From: Hoeflea_A sp965228435
GTDB lineage: Bacteria > Pseudomonadota > Alphaproteobacteria > Rhizobiales > Rhizobiaceae
DNA: 64,000 nt
NCBI GenBank assembly: GCA_965228435.1
Contig: OZ245818.1
Span: 7,378,001 to 7,442,000 of the forward strand
Direction: 5' to 3'
Shown piece by piece: positions 9,801-17,656 of the stretch (the first letter of the stretch is position 1; every line of letters begins with the position of its first letter). Made by a program: the position numbers and the translations under genes. A model generated the notes under the pieces. That model saw only the letters and a list, made by a program, of their open reading frames with translations. It was not told where the DNA came from and searched no databases.

Positions 9801-10367
9801 GTTCTAGTCGGTATGGCGGTCACCGGTCAGCGCTTCTCGATCATCATGACCGGAACCGGGATCGTCGCTCTGGCGGGGATCGTGGTGAACAATGCCATCG
9901 TGTTGATCGATACGTTCAACCGGTTACGCGATGAGGGCGTGACGGACACACGGCAGGCGGCCCTGAAAACAGCGGCCCAACGGTTGCGTCCGATCATGCT
10001 GACCACCATCACCACCATCCTCGGACTGGTGCCGATGGCGCTGCAGATCAACATGAACTTCTTTACGCAGACGATCTCCGTCGGCGGAATCACGTCGATC
10101 TGGTGGGTGCAACTGTCGACCGCGATCATCTTCGGGCTTGCTTTCTCGACCATGTTGACGCTGGTCATGATCCCGTCGATGCTGGCCCTTCCGGCGAACA
10201 CACGGGATAGCTGGAGCTGGATGACCGGCCTCTTCCGACGCAAGGCAGAGCCGACAGAGGACTACGGGATCCAAGCGGAGTCTTCCGATGCCGAACCGGT
10301 CGAGAAGGATCAGAAACGAGCGGATAATGACGATCTGCCAATCAGTCGGCCCGACGCCGCTGAATAA
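6849..10367 (+). CDS. RND family efflux transporter permease
   Basis: Inner-membrane proton-driven drug/solute exporter of the AcrB superfamily. At 1172 residues it is longer than typical AcrB-like pumps (about 1030-1050). The N-terminal helix, two large periplasmic regions and 12-helix pattern are visible. The TM4 motif is GMLVDGAIVV (Asp398 followed by Gly rather than a second Asp), and TM10 carries GIVVNNAIVLID. The extra length lies mainly between the two halves, residues about 493-597, which hold two additional hydrophobic stretches. It is translationally coupled to the adaptor and ends just before a strong terminator. The substrate is unknown. Confidence 0.92.
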   Translation: MTSALQAIISRPKTVLTLMVFMIAAGIMSYIGVPKEANPDIDVPIYYVSISQQGISPSDGERLLVRPMETQLRGLDGLKELTAIASEGHAGIILEFNIETDKDEVLADIRDKVDQAKADLPADADEPTITETNFALQPTIIITLSGDVPERTLTNLARRLKDEIEAVSTVREASLAGNREELLEVVLDLMKLESYDITQDELLTALSQNNQLVAAGFIDDGNGRFNVKVPGLVENARDVYEIPIKQNGEGVVTLGEVAEIRRTFKDPSTFTRVNGQPAISIEVTKRIGTNIIENNNEVRAVVEAFTKDWPSSVKVNYLLDQSSFIFEVLGSLQSSIMTAIVLVMICVVGTLGIRSGLLVGLAIPGSFMLAFLILGGLGMTVNMMVMFGMVLTVGMLVDGAIVVTEYADRKISEGMTPADAYKRASKLMFWPVVSSTATTLAAFLPLLLWPGVPGEFMSYLPRMVIIVLTASLMTALVFLPVTGTAFAQVAAFVSKRSSAITAIFVGGIAAAFAYFGPFAEFDATIRSGGASLTGFIALFLTYRIARFIASRRTEKPVQEPDEVALMLSSKAHLDVKRVPGITGGYLRFLRYAAGTLWGNVLVIFAILGATAASFMFFAANNKGVEFFVDEEPDVAIVMVSARGNMSASEIRDLVGEVEAEVLQVEGIENVVMSATAPGGGGGGLQVLGGVQDKPADVVGELQIELADYCCRRKAVDIFEDIRQRTAGMAGIKVEVRKIEGGPPTGKDVRVEVKSTDYDTMVETVARIRDFVDTVELLADQEDGRPLPGIEWQLDVDREQAGRYNAGIVQVGSMVQLVTNGVLIGTYRPNDSEDEVDIRVRLPRDERTLDQFEILKLRTSNGQVPLSNFIERSALPKVSSITRRDGLYAMDVKANVAEGATVDGRPATADDAVKEVQAWLDTQEWPDNVFLKFRGADEEQRESGEFLMKAAVAALFMMFIILLTQFNSFYQTILTLSTVILAISGVLVGMAVTGQRFSIIMTGTGIVALAGIVVNNAIVLIDTFNRLRDEGVTDTRQAALKTAAQRLRPIMLTTITTILGLVPMALQINMNFFTQTISVGGITSIWWVQLSTAIIFGLAFSTMLTLVMIPSMLALPANTRDSWSWMTGLFRRKAEPTEDYGIQAESSDAEPVEKDQKRADNDDLPISRPDAAE

Positions 10368-10381
10368 TCCCAAACGCCAGC

Positions 10382-10411
10382 AAAGCCGCCCTCCCCGGGG
10401 CGGCTTTTTCT
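10382..10411 (+). terminator. Rho-independent terminator of the PadR-RND operon
   Basis: A 10-bp stem, AAAGCCGCCC pairing with GGGCGGCTTT around a 6-nt loop, is followed by TTCTTTT on the plus strand. It starts 15 nt after the RND pump stop and just before the convergent pssA stop, as expected for the end of this operon. Confidence 0.85.
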
Positions 10412-10419
10412 TTTGGGGA

Positions 10420-11253
10420 CTATGCCTCTTCGGCCGGTGCTTCGTTCTTTCCCGCGCCATAGCGCTTGCGCCAGGCCCGCGCGCCAAATGGAAGTGAGAG
10501 CAAATAAAGCACGGTCGTGGCCGTCATCGTTTCCCAGGTGTAGGTCATAAGCATCGCCACATAGATGACGATTACCAGCATCAGCGGGAACGCGACGTCC
10601 CGGCGAATGCGCTGTCCCAGGGTCTTGCCGGAGTAAACCGGCAGCCGGCTGACCAGGAGAAAGCCGATCAGCAGCGTGTAGGCCGAGGCAATGTAGGCGA
10701 ACGTCTTGGACGGCTCGATGCCCAGAAAACCGACATATACAGGCAAAAGAACCAGCATGGCCCCGCCCGGTGCCGGTATTCCGAGGAAATAGTCGGACTG
10801 CCAGCTGGCCTTGTTCTGTCGTTCTTCCATCACGTTGAACCGAGCCAGACGCAGTCCGGCCGCAATGGCGTATATCATCGCCGCAATCCAGCCGAAGGAC
10901 TGCACCTTGTCGAGCAGGTAGACGTAGAGAACCAAAGCCGGCGCGACGCCGAAATTGACGATGTCGGCGAGCGAATCCATTTGCGCGCCGAATTTTGTTG
11001 TCGATTTGAGCAGCCGTGCGATGCGGCCATCGATGGCGTCGAGGAAAGCAGCAGCCAGCACCATTGCGACCGCGAGTTCGAAACGCCCTTCGAACGCAAG
11101 CCGAATGCCGGTCAGCCCGGCACAGATCGCCAGTGCCGTGATGATGTTGGGGATCATCATGCGCAGCGAGATATCGCGAAGGCGCGGCCCCCTGCTGCCG
11201 TATTCGTCTGGCTCCGTGCCGTTGGGATCGAATGGTGAGAATCCGCTATCCAT
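10420..11253 (-). CDS. pssA: CDP-diacylglycerol--serine O-phosphatidyltransferase
   Basis: Makes phosphatidylserine from CDP-diacylglycerol and serine in the inner membrane, the first step to phosphatidylethanolamine. The CDP-alcohol phosphotransferase signature DGxxAR-x8-GxxxDxxxD is complete (DGRIARLL... then FGAQMDSLAD, about residues 89-111). The 277 residues contain several membrane helices, as in the type II bacterial enzymes common in Rhizobiales. It starts 3 nt after the psd stop, so the two consecutive pathway enzymes are co-transcribed. The gene is intact and ends facing the RND operon terminator. Confidence 0.95.
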   Translation of the reverse strand: MDSGFSPFDPNGTEPDEYGSRGPRLRDISLRMMIPNIITALAICAGLTGIRLAFEGRFELAVAMVLAAAFLDAIDGRIARLLKSTTKFGAQMDSLADIVNFGVAPALVLYVYLLDKVQSFGWIAAMIYAIAAGLRLARFNVMEERQNKASWQSDYFLGIPAPGGAMLVLLPVYVGFLGIEPSKTFAYIASAYTLLIGFLLVSRLPVYSGKTLGQRIRRDVAFPLMLVIVIYVAMLMTYTWETMTATTVLYLLSLPFGARAWRKRYGAGKNEAPAEEA

Positions 11254-11256
11254 GGC

Positions 11257-11955
11257 TTACGCCCGCCTTGAAACGGTCTTGCCCTTGGCCGCATTGAATT
11301 CCGCGAGAACGGTTTCACCTGCGATGGCAGTCTGATTGAGCGCTACCCGCGGTGTGGCCGTATCGGGGAGGAAAACGTCCAGGCGTGATCCGAAGCGAAT
11401 GAGGCCGAACCGCTCGCCGGTTTCCAACCGATCATCCGTGGCTTTCCAGCAAACGATACGCCGCGCCACAAGCCCTGCTATCTGCACAACGCCGATGGCC
11501 CCATGTGGAGTGTCGATGACCAGACCATTGCGCTCGTTCTCTTCACTGGCTTTGTCCAGTTCGGCGTTCAGAAAACTGCCTGATTTGTGAACCGCCTGGG
11601 TTATCCTGCCGCTGACGGGTGCCCGGTTGATGTGACAGTTGAACACATTCATGAACACTGAGATCCGCAGCATCTCCTCGTCGCCGAGATCCAGCTCCCG
11701 AGGCGGCTTCACCCTGGTAATGGCCGAAACGCGCCCATCCGCAGGGCTGATGACCAATTCGTCATCAAGTGGCGTTACCCGTTCCGGATCACGGAAGAAA
11801 TACGCGCACCACGCCGTCAGCAGCAGTCCAACCCAGAACAGCGGATCCCAGATCCAGCCGAGAACCAGGGATCCGGCAAGAAAAATCAGTACGAATTTGT
11901 AGCCCTCCCGATGAACGGGAACGAGCGTCTTGGAGATGGTATCAATGAGACTCAT
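11257..11955 (-). CDS. psd: Phosphatidylserine decarboxylase proenzyme
   Basis: Decarboxylates phosphatidylserine to phosphatidylethanolamine. This is the short (232-residue) bacterial form. The autocatalytic cleavage site is RFGSRLD near the C-terminus, where cutting between Gly and Ser gives the alpha chain with its pyruvoyl group. Two hydrophobic helices at about residues 20-55 anchor it in the membrane. A near-perfect Shine-Dalgarno sequence (AGGAGGT) sits 7 nt before the ATG. It precedes pssA in one transcript, the usual rhizobial arrangement, with the product-using gene first. Confidence 0.95.
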   Translation of the reverse strand: MSLIDTISKTLVPVHREGYKFVLIFLAGSLVLGWIWDPLFWVGLLLTAWCAYFFRDPERVTPLDDELVISPADGRVSAITRVKPPRELDLGDEEMLRISVFMNVFNCHINRAPVSGRITQAVHKSGSFLNAELDKASEENERNGLVIDTPHGAIGVVQIAGLVARRIVCWKATDDRLETGERFGLIRFGSRLDVFLPDTATPRVALNQTAIAGETVLAEFNAAKGKTVSRRA

Positions 11956-11979
11956 GCGCCAACCTCCTAAAGTGAAACG

Positions 11980-12005
11980 CCCCCGTCGGCAACGGGCGTA
12001 ATCTC
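11980..12005 (-). terminator. Weak hairpin between the ABC exporter gene and psd
   Basis: On the minus strand a GC-rich inverted repeat (CGCCC with GGGCG and a short extension) lies about 90 nt beyond the exporter stop and is followed only by TTTC. It may end or attenuate the exporter transcript before psd. The stem is imperfect and the U tract poor, so confidence is low. Confidence 0.3.
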
Positions 12006-12087
12006 AAACTGGTGAATAACGCATCGGCACTTCGCGCCGGTCGGCTTCGCCCGGACTCCGCGGGAATCAAGGTTCTGTGTACCCGTA

Positions 12088-13974
12088 TCAGACGGCCGGG
12101 CTCTTCCGGACGACCACCCCGAGGTCGTCGTGTTCGCGGAAATCCTTGAGCTTTTCCTCGGTTTCCTGGGCTTCGCGCTGCCGATCCCACATCGCCTGGT
12201 AGAGGCCCTTCTTGGCCAGCAATTCGCGGTGGGTCCCGCGCTCGGCGATCAGACCGTCCTGCAGCACTATGATCTCGTCGGCACCGATAACGGTCGACAG
12301 GCGGTGGGCGATGACCAGGGTGGTTCGACCCTGGCTGACATAGTCGAGTGCCGACTGGATTTCCTGTTCGGTCGCCGTATCGAGGGCCGAGGTCGCCTCA
12401 TCAAGAATCAGGATCGGCGGCGCCTTGAGGATCGTGCGGGCAATGGCAACGCGCTGCTTTTCTCCACCGGACAACTTGAGCCCGCGCTCACCCACCATGG
12501 TGTCCAGACCCTGTGGCAAGCTGCTGATGAACCCGCCGATTTGCGCCATTTCGGCGGCCTGCATCACTTCCTCTTCCGAGGCGTCCGTGCGACCGTAGCG
12601 GATGTTGTAGGCAAGCGTGTCGTTAAAGAGAACGGTGTCCTGCGGCACCATTCCAATCGATTTGCGCAGCGAATCCTGCGTCACGTTGCGGACGTCCTGA
12701 CCGTTGACCGACACCGACCCTTCCTGGACGTCGTAGAAGCGAAACAGCAGGCGCGAAATGGTCGATTTGCCGGCACCCGATGGGCCAACCACCGCGATCG
12801 TTTTGCCAAACGGCACTTCGAAGCTGATGCCGCGCAAAATCGGTCGGTCGGGCTCGTAGTGGAAGTGCACATTGTCGAACCGAATTGAACCCTCGGCATT
12901 GTCGAGACTGATGGCGTCGGGTTTGTCAGTCACTTCCTCTTTGACGTCCAGCAGGTCGAACATCTGCTCGATATCCGTCAGACCCTGGCGGATTTCACGG
13001 TAGACGAAACCGATGAAATTCAACGGTATCGACAGTTGCATCAACATGACATTGATGAAGACGAAATCGCCGATTGTCTGGTCGCCGCGCTGGACCGCCA
13101 GCGCGGACATCACCATCATGATCGCCATGCCGGTGCCGAAGATGATGCCCTGGCCGATGTTCAACCAGCCAAGCGATGTCCATATGCGGGTAGCCGCGTG
13201 TTCGTAGCGTTCCATGGAGGCGTCATAACGTTCCGCCTCCATGCGCTCGTTGTTGAAGTATTTGACGGTTTCGAAGTTGAGAAGGGAATCGATTGCCTTG
13301 GTGTTCGCGTCGGTGTCCGACTCGTTCATGTCGCGCCGAATGGCGATACGCCAATCACTGGCGCGCACGGTGAACCAGATATAGAGCCAGATCACCACAG
13401 CCGTTACGACAACGTAGGATATGCCGTAAGTGAACCCGAAAATCACAGCCACAAGCGCGAATTCCAGAAGCGTCGGCAGGGTGTTCAGGATCGTAAAGCG
13501 GACGATCGACTCAATGCCCTTAACACCACGCTCGATTATCCTCGACAGGCCGCCGGTCCGACGCTCCAGATGGAAGCGAAGCGACAGCCGATGCATATGG
13601 ACAAACGTCTTGTAGGCAAGTTGGTGGACCGCATGCTGCCCGACCCTTGCAAACAGCGCATCGCGCAGCTGATTCAAACCTAACTGCACGATGCGTGCGA
13701 CATTGTAGGCCAGCACCAGCATGACCGGCGCAATCAGCATTGCAGGCAAAAACTGAAGCCCGTCGTGTTGACCGTCCAGAGCGTCAGTTGCCCATTTGAA
13801 GAAATACGGAACGATGACCTGGGCAATCTTGGCGGCAACCAGAAAGCAGGCTGCAAACATGACCCTGCGTTTCAGATCCGCCCGGTCGGATGGCCACATG
13901 AATGGCCACAGGTTTCGCAGCGTATGCAGCGGATTGCTGGTATCGGATGCGATGGTTTTATCGTTCTGTGACAA
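12088..13974 (-). CDS. Atm1/HMT1-type ABC exporter (fused membrane and ATPase domains)
   Basis: A half-transporter of the Atm1/ABCB7 group, which exports glutathione-linked sulfur or metal compounds. An N-terminal six-helix membrane domain (about residues 40-330) precedes the ATPase domain with Walker A GPSGAGKST, signature LSGGEKQR and Walker B ILILDEATSALD. The phrase RIIERGVKGIESIVRF in the membrane domain is typical of Atm1 proteins. No ATG is available at the N-terminus: the frame is open to a TTG at 14004, but the TTG at 13974 has AGGGG five bases upstream and matches relatives better, giving 628 residues. The neighbours are the LysM gene upstream and psd-pssA downstream. Confidence 0.88.
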   Translation of the reverse strand: MSQNDKTIASDTSNPLHTLRNLWPFMWPSDRADLKRRVMFAACFLVAAKIAQVIVPYFFKWATDALDGQHDGLQFLPAMLIAPVMLVLAYNVARIVQLGLNQLRDALFARVGQHAVHQLAYKTFVHMHRLSLRFHLERRTGGLSRIIERGVKGIESIVRFTILNTLPTLLEFALVAVIFGFTYGISYVVVTAVVIWLYIWFTVRASDWRIAIRRDMNESDTDANTKAIDSLLNFETVKYFNNERMEAERYDASMERYEHAATRIWTSLGWLNIGQGIIFGTGMAIMMVMSALAVQRGDQTIGDFVFINVMLMQLSIPLNFIGFVYREIRQGLTDIEQMFDLLDVKEEVTDKPDAISLDNAEGSIRFDNVHFHYEPDRPILRGISFEVPFGKTIAVVGPSGAGKSTISRLLFRFYDVQEGSVSVNGQDVRNVTQDSLRKSIGMVPQDTVLFNDTLAYNIRYGRTDASEEEVMQAAEMAQIGGFISSLPQGLDTMVGERGLKLSGGEKQRVAIARTILKAPPILILDEATSALDTATEQEIQSALDYVSQGRTTLVIAHRLSTVIGADEIIVLQDGLIAERGTHRELLAKKGLYQAMWDRQREAQETEEKLKDFREHDDLGVVVRKSPAV

Positions 13975-14080
13975 GGAGGCCCCTGGAAAGACTGGCTCGG
14001 CCAAAAGGCGGCGATCAACGTCGATCGCCGCGCGGTCGATTAGATAGGTATTGTACTACCCCGGTCAAGCCGGGCTGAGG

Positions 14081-16675
14081 TCAGCGACGGCGTTTGCGCA
14101 CGCGATCCCGGTGAAGTTCTTCGGCGTTGGCCAGAGGCTCTTCTGGCACCATGAAGATCTGACCCGGCTCGATGAAATCCGGATTGGTGATCTGGTCGGT
14201 ATTGGCGAGGTAGATGGTGGTATAGCGGACACCGCGCCCATAAACGCGTCGGGAGATCTGCCACAAGGTGTCGCCACGGCGGATAATGACAGAGTCGTCT
14301 GTCGGCTCGAGAGCCGGCTGCATCACCGTGGGCGGTTCTGCCGTTCCATCTGCAGCGGTAGCAACACTCACGGGTGCGGAATCGTCCTTACTGCCCTGCT
14401 CTTCAACCGAAGCGGGCTGATTGACCGTTCCAGATTGCGTGTCCGCTGTCGTTGTGACTTCCGCCTGCTGGACCGGCGCAGCCGATTCCACTGCAGTTTC
14501 CGCTTCGTCCGACTTTTTGGCCATTTCGGTAGGGGTTGATGTGTCGGCACCTTGGGGCGTTGCAGATTTCTCGGCAACCTGAGGAGTTGCCTTGCCGTCA
14601 TTGCTTGCGGTTGAGCTGTCCGCGGAAACCGTCGGTTCCTCATTGGCGGAATCTGACGCTTCAGCGGCAGTAGCAGGCGCGTTGCGAACAACCGGAAGAT
14701 CCGTGGAAGACGACGAAGAAGCATCCGCCGTGGCCGTTGTTTCTTTTTGCTCAGCGGAGGAATCTCTTCGCTCTGCAGAAGAGTCTTCCACTCGTTCGGC
14801 AACGGAATCTTCCTTGGCAACCTCGGCAACGGTCTCGGTTTGTTTGGCTGGCTCATCCCTGGAAGATGACGAAACCCGTGAATCCGATGGTTCGCTGTCC
14901 GGTTTTGCAGCCGCGGAGGCTTGATCCTGCGACACGGGCCGTTCTGACCGTGTCGATGTGGCGCTTGCATCCTGTTGCGGCGCAGCGTCTTCCCCGGACG
15001 GTTTCTTTTCTGGTGCTGCGACGCCGGCGACCGCATTGCCACGCGGGCGTGTGAAGGGAACGGCCACGCGCATGGTTGAGGCATCGCTACCCGGCATCAT
15101 CAGATCCGCACTGAAGATGTGCCGGCCCACCGAGATGTCGCGGTTGGCCTCGACAAGGAACCGCCCGGACTGGCTCACCCGGCTGTCCCCGATCGGCTCA
15201 CCGTCGGCATACACACGAACAGTCGCACCAGGCGGGGCCGCTGACCCTGCGACGAAGACCCGACCACTCTCGATTTCCACTGCATCGATGCGCAGTCTTG
15301 CACCGGGTATCGCGGGCTGGTTTGGACTTTCGCTGGCGGGCTTGTCCTCAACCTTGTCCGTCAGGGCAGCCGTCTGGGTGTTTTCTTCTTTTTGAGAGGC
15401 TTCGGCACTTGCTGCTGGCCGTTGCTCCTCAGTGTCGGCGGTTGCCACTTCGACCTTTTGCTCCTCAGTCTCTGTACCATCGGCCATTTTCTCATCGACT
15501 GCGGGCTGATCGGATGTTACCGATGAAGCGGTGTCTGACGCCTTGGTTTCCGTCCCCATGTCATCGGACCGAGCCTGCTCAGGAGAGGCCTCGGGCTGCG
15601 TCAGGATGCGGCTGGCTTCACCCGGCCGGGTCACCATCACCAGCAGGGACTCGGGATCGTCGGTCGGTACGCTGACGGTTGCCACCTCTTCAGAACTGGA
15701 AACAACCTCGCCGTCTTCTACCACGCGCAACACAATTTCATGATCGCCTGGCGGGAGCGGCTCATCGAGCACAGCAGCGAAATCGCCGTTCGATCCGACC
15801 TTCGTTTCCGCCACCACCGTATCTCCGGCAACGACCTCCAGCTTGCCGCCCGGCTTGGCGCGACCAGCAACAACGGTCGATCCATCGGGTTCAACGCGCA
15901 ACAGATCGAACTGAGGCGGTTGCAGGTCAGCCGCTTTGGCGTCCGAGGCGTCCGGTTGCACGATGGGTTTGCTGCGATCGGTTCCGGCACCGGTGTCGAG
16001 CGCCGCGGTCTCCAGCGGTTTTTCTTCTGCCGCCGCGGGATTGTTATCCGCCCCGGCAGTTTCAGTTCCTTGCGAGGAATTACCGGCCTGCTGAGTCGTT
16101 TCTGCCGTAGTTTCCTCTTTGGCAGATGTCGCATCGCCCTCAGACGCTGGTGGCTCAACCGGCTTCACGACGGGCAGAGTACTTTCGGCGCTCTTTTCTT
16201 CGCCATCATTCGCAGCCGCAGCAGTCTCTACCGGCTTGACCACAGGCAAAGCCTTGTCATCGGCTTTGTCTTCGGTCGCTGCCAACGCGGCAGCCTCCGT
16301 CGCCGTATCCTGCTTTCCATCCGCCGTTTTTGTTTCGGGTGCAGCCGGTGGCGTGTCGGTCTGTGTCGCTGCCGACGACGAATCCGTTGTCGAGTCCTGA
16401 GTTGTCGTCGCCGCCGTGTCCTGCGTGCCGGTTTCCGGCTTTTCCGAGGTTGTTTCGGCAGCGGTCGCGGGCTTCTGTTCCTGAGTGTCTGCGGTTGCGG
16501 CGCCCTCAGCAGCAGGTTTGTTCGCTTCGTCGGCCTGCTTCGCCGCCGCGATGCGATCAGCCGTTTCTGCCTCTGCGATCCGGCGAGCCTCCTCCCGGTT
16601 GTACATGTAAATTCCGGCGAGAATGATGATGGCCAGTCCGACGAGGCCCCAGATCAGGGATTTGTTGTTTTTCAT
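14081..16675 (-). CDS. Large LysM-domain envelope protein with long low-complexity linkers
   Basis: An 864-residue protein with an N-terminal membrane anchor (residues about 5-24), then very long Ala/Thr/Ser/Glu/Asp-rich stretches. Two folded beta-rich segments of Ig-like character are embedded (about 253-345 and 455-545), and a LysM peptidoglycan-binding module lies near the end (about 795-844, RRGDTLWQISRRVYG...EPGQIFMVP). An octapeptide LPVVKPVE recurs twice at 16157-16245. The start is the second ATG, with GGAG 6 nt upstream; an in-frame codon at 16696 has no ribosome site. It probably spans the periplasm from the inner membrane to the wall. No enzymatic motif is visible and the exact role is unknown. 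Confidence 0.85.
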   Translation of the reverse strand: MKNNKSLIWGLVGLAIIILAGIYMYNREEARRIAEAETADRIAAAKQADEANKPAAEGAATADTQEQKPATAAETTSEKPETGTQDTAATTTQDSTTDSSSAATQTDTPPAAPETKTADGKQDTATEAAALAATEDKADDKALPVVKPVETAAAANDGEEKSAESTLPVVKPVEPPASEGDATSAKEETTAETTQQAGNSSQGTETAGADNNPAAAEEKPLETAALDTGAGTDRSKPIVQPDASDAKAADLQPPQFDLLRVEPDGSTVVAGRAKPGGKLEVVAGDTVVAETKVGSNGDFAAVLDEPLPPGDHEIVLRVVEDGEVVSSSEEVATVSVPTDDPESLLVMVTRPGEASRILTQPEASPEQARSDDMGTETKASDTASSVTSDQPAVDEKMADGTETEEQKVEVATADTEEQRPAASAEASQKEENTQTAALTDKVEDKPASESPNQPAIPGARLRIDAVEIESGRVFVAGSAAPPGATVRVYADGEPIGDSRVSQSGRFLVEANRDISVGRHIFSADLMMPGSDASTMRVAVPFTRPRGNAVAGVAAPEKKPSGEDAAPQQDASATSTRSERPVSQDQASAAAKPDSEPSDSRVSSSSRDEPAKQTETVAEVAKEDSVAERVEDSSAERRDSSAEQKETTATADASSSSSTDLPVVRNAPATAAEASDSANEEPTVSADSSTASNDGKATPQVAEKSATPQGADTSTPTEMAKKSDEAETAVESAAPVQQAEVTTTADTQSGTVNQPASVEEQGSKDDSAPVSVATAADGTAEPPTVMQPALEPTDDSVIIRRGDTLWQISRRVYGRGVRYTTIYLANTDQITNPDFIEPGQIFMVPEEPLANAEELHRDRVRKRRR

Positions 16676-16929
16676 TTCATACTCCACCCGACGCAATGTC
16701 GGGGCGATTCTGCCTCTCGCAGTCGATTAGCTTCGATCCGCCTATCATATGGGGGATCGATCGAAAACACACAGATAGATACGCTTCATCCCCCTCAATT
16801 TGCGCCAAACTAGACCTTTTGTGCAGTTCTAACAAGCACATGCGACGATTTGCGATTGTAAGGCCGCAGCCCGATCCCGGTTGCCTGAGGGTGCTTGACC
16901 GCGCCCGGCCCATCATGCTTGTTCACGTC

Positions 16930-17538
16930 ATGATCGAGAATCGTTCCATTTGTGTCTACTGCGGCTCGCAGGCCGGACAGCGTCCAGACTACGTGGACGC
17001 CGCGCGCATCCTGGGCCAGGCCCTTGCCGGGAGCCGCATTCGTCTGATCTACGGCGGTGGAACGCACGGCATAATGGGGACAGTTGCAGAGGCCGTTATC
17101 CACCACGGCGGGCTGGTGACCGGCATAATTCCAGGGTTTCTCAAAAACCGGGAAGCGGCGGAGAGCAACCGTCTGGAATTTGACGAATTGATCGTCACCG
17201 AAGACATGCACGAGCGCAAACACACGATGTTCGACCGTTCAGGCGCCTTTGTCGCCCTACCGGGCGGAATCGGTACGCTTGAAGAAATCGTGGAAATCAT
17301 GACCTGGGCACAACTCGGCCGCCATCGTCGACCCATGGTCCTGGCCAATATCGGTGGCTTCTGGGATCCGTTGCTGCAGCTTCTGGAGCATATGGACGCG
17401 GAAGGTTTTCTGCACTCGAAGCAATTGGTTAGACCGATGGTCATCGATAGAGCTAACGCGATCGTCCCGGCTATCGTGGAGGCCTGGGAAACATCCGCCG
17501 ACGACAGCGGTGACCCACAGATCATCGAAAAGATGTAG
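16930..17538 (+). CDS. LOG family protein (cytokinin riboside 5'-monophosphate phosphoribohydrolase-like)
   Basis: A Rossmann-fold protein of the LOG/TIGR00730 group, often misnamed lysine decarboxylase. The family motif PGGIGTLEE is complete, together with the upstream YGGGTHGIMG loop and the Arg/Glu residues around MHERKHTMF that form the nucleotide site. Relatives release free base from nucleoside 5'-monophosphates. The frame is open to 16696, but homologues begin just before SICVYCGSQ, so the ATG at 16930 (202 residues) is chosen, with 16915 as an alternative; neither has a strong ribosome site. It diverges from the LysM gene across a 254-bp gap. Confidence 0.85.
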   Translation: MIENRSICVYCGSQAGQRPDYVDAARILGQALAGSRIRLIYGGGTHGIMGTVAEAVIHHGGLVTGIIPGFLKNREAAESNRLEFDELIVTEDMHERKHTMFDRSGAFVALPGGIGTLEEIVEIMTWAQLGRHRRPMVLANIGGFWDPLLQLLEHMDAEGFLHSKQLVRPMVIDRANAIVPAIVEAWETSADDSGDPQIIEKM

Positions 17539-17656
17539 CCGGCGCCGACGTTGTTTTACCCCGCCCTAGCGCAAACGTGAGTGCGACGGCGTTGTCAAAC
17601 CGTTGCATTACGATGTTACCCGTGCACAGATTTGACCGATAGTCGCCGGAGGTTTC

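Noticed and set aside
14081..16675. Tandem repeats or a CRISPR-like array in the low-complexity gene
   Set aside because: The repetition is irregular amino-acid bias without regular direct repeats and spacers.
15740..16813. 357-residue plus-strand open frame opposite the LysM gene
   Set aside because: Arg/Cys-rich composition produced by the complement of Ala/Glu-rich codons; the minus-strand protein has a start with a ribosome site and a real LysM domain.
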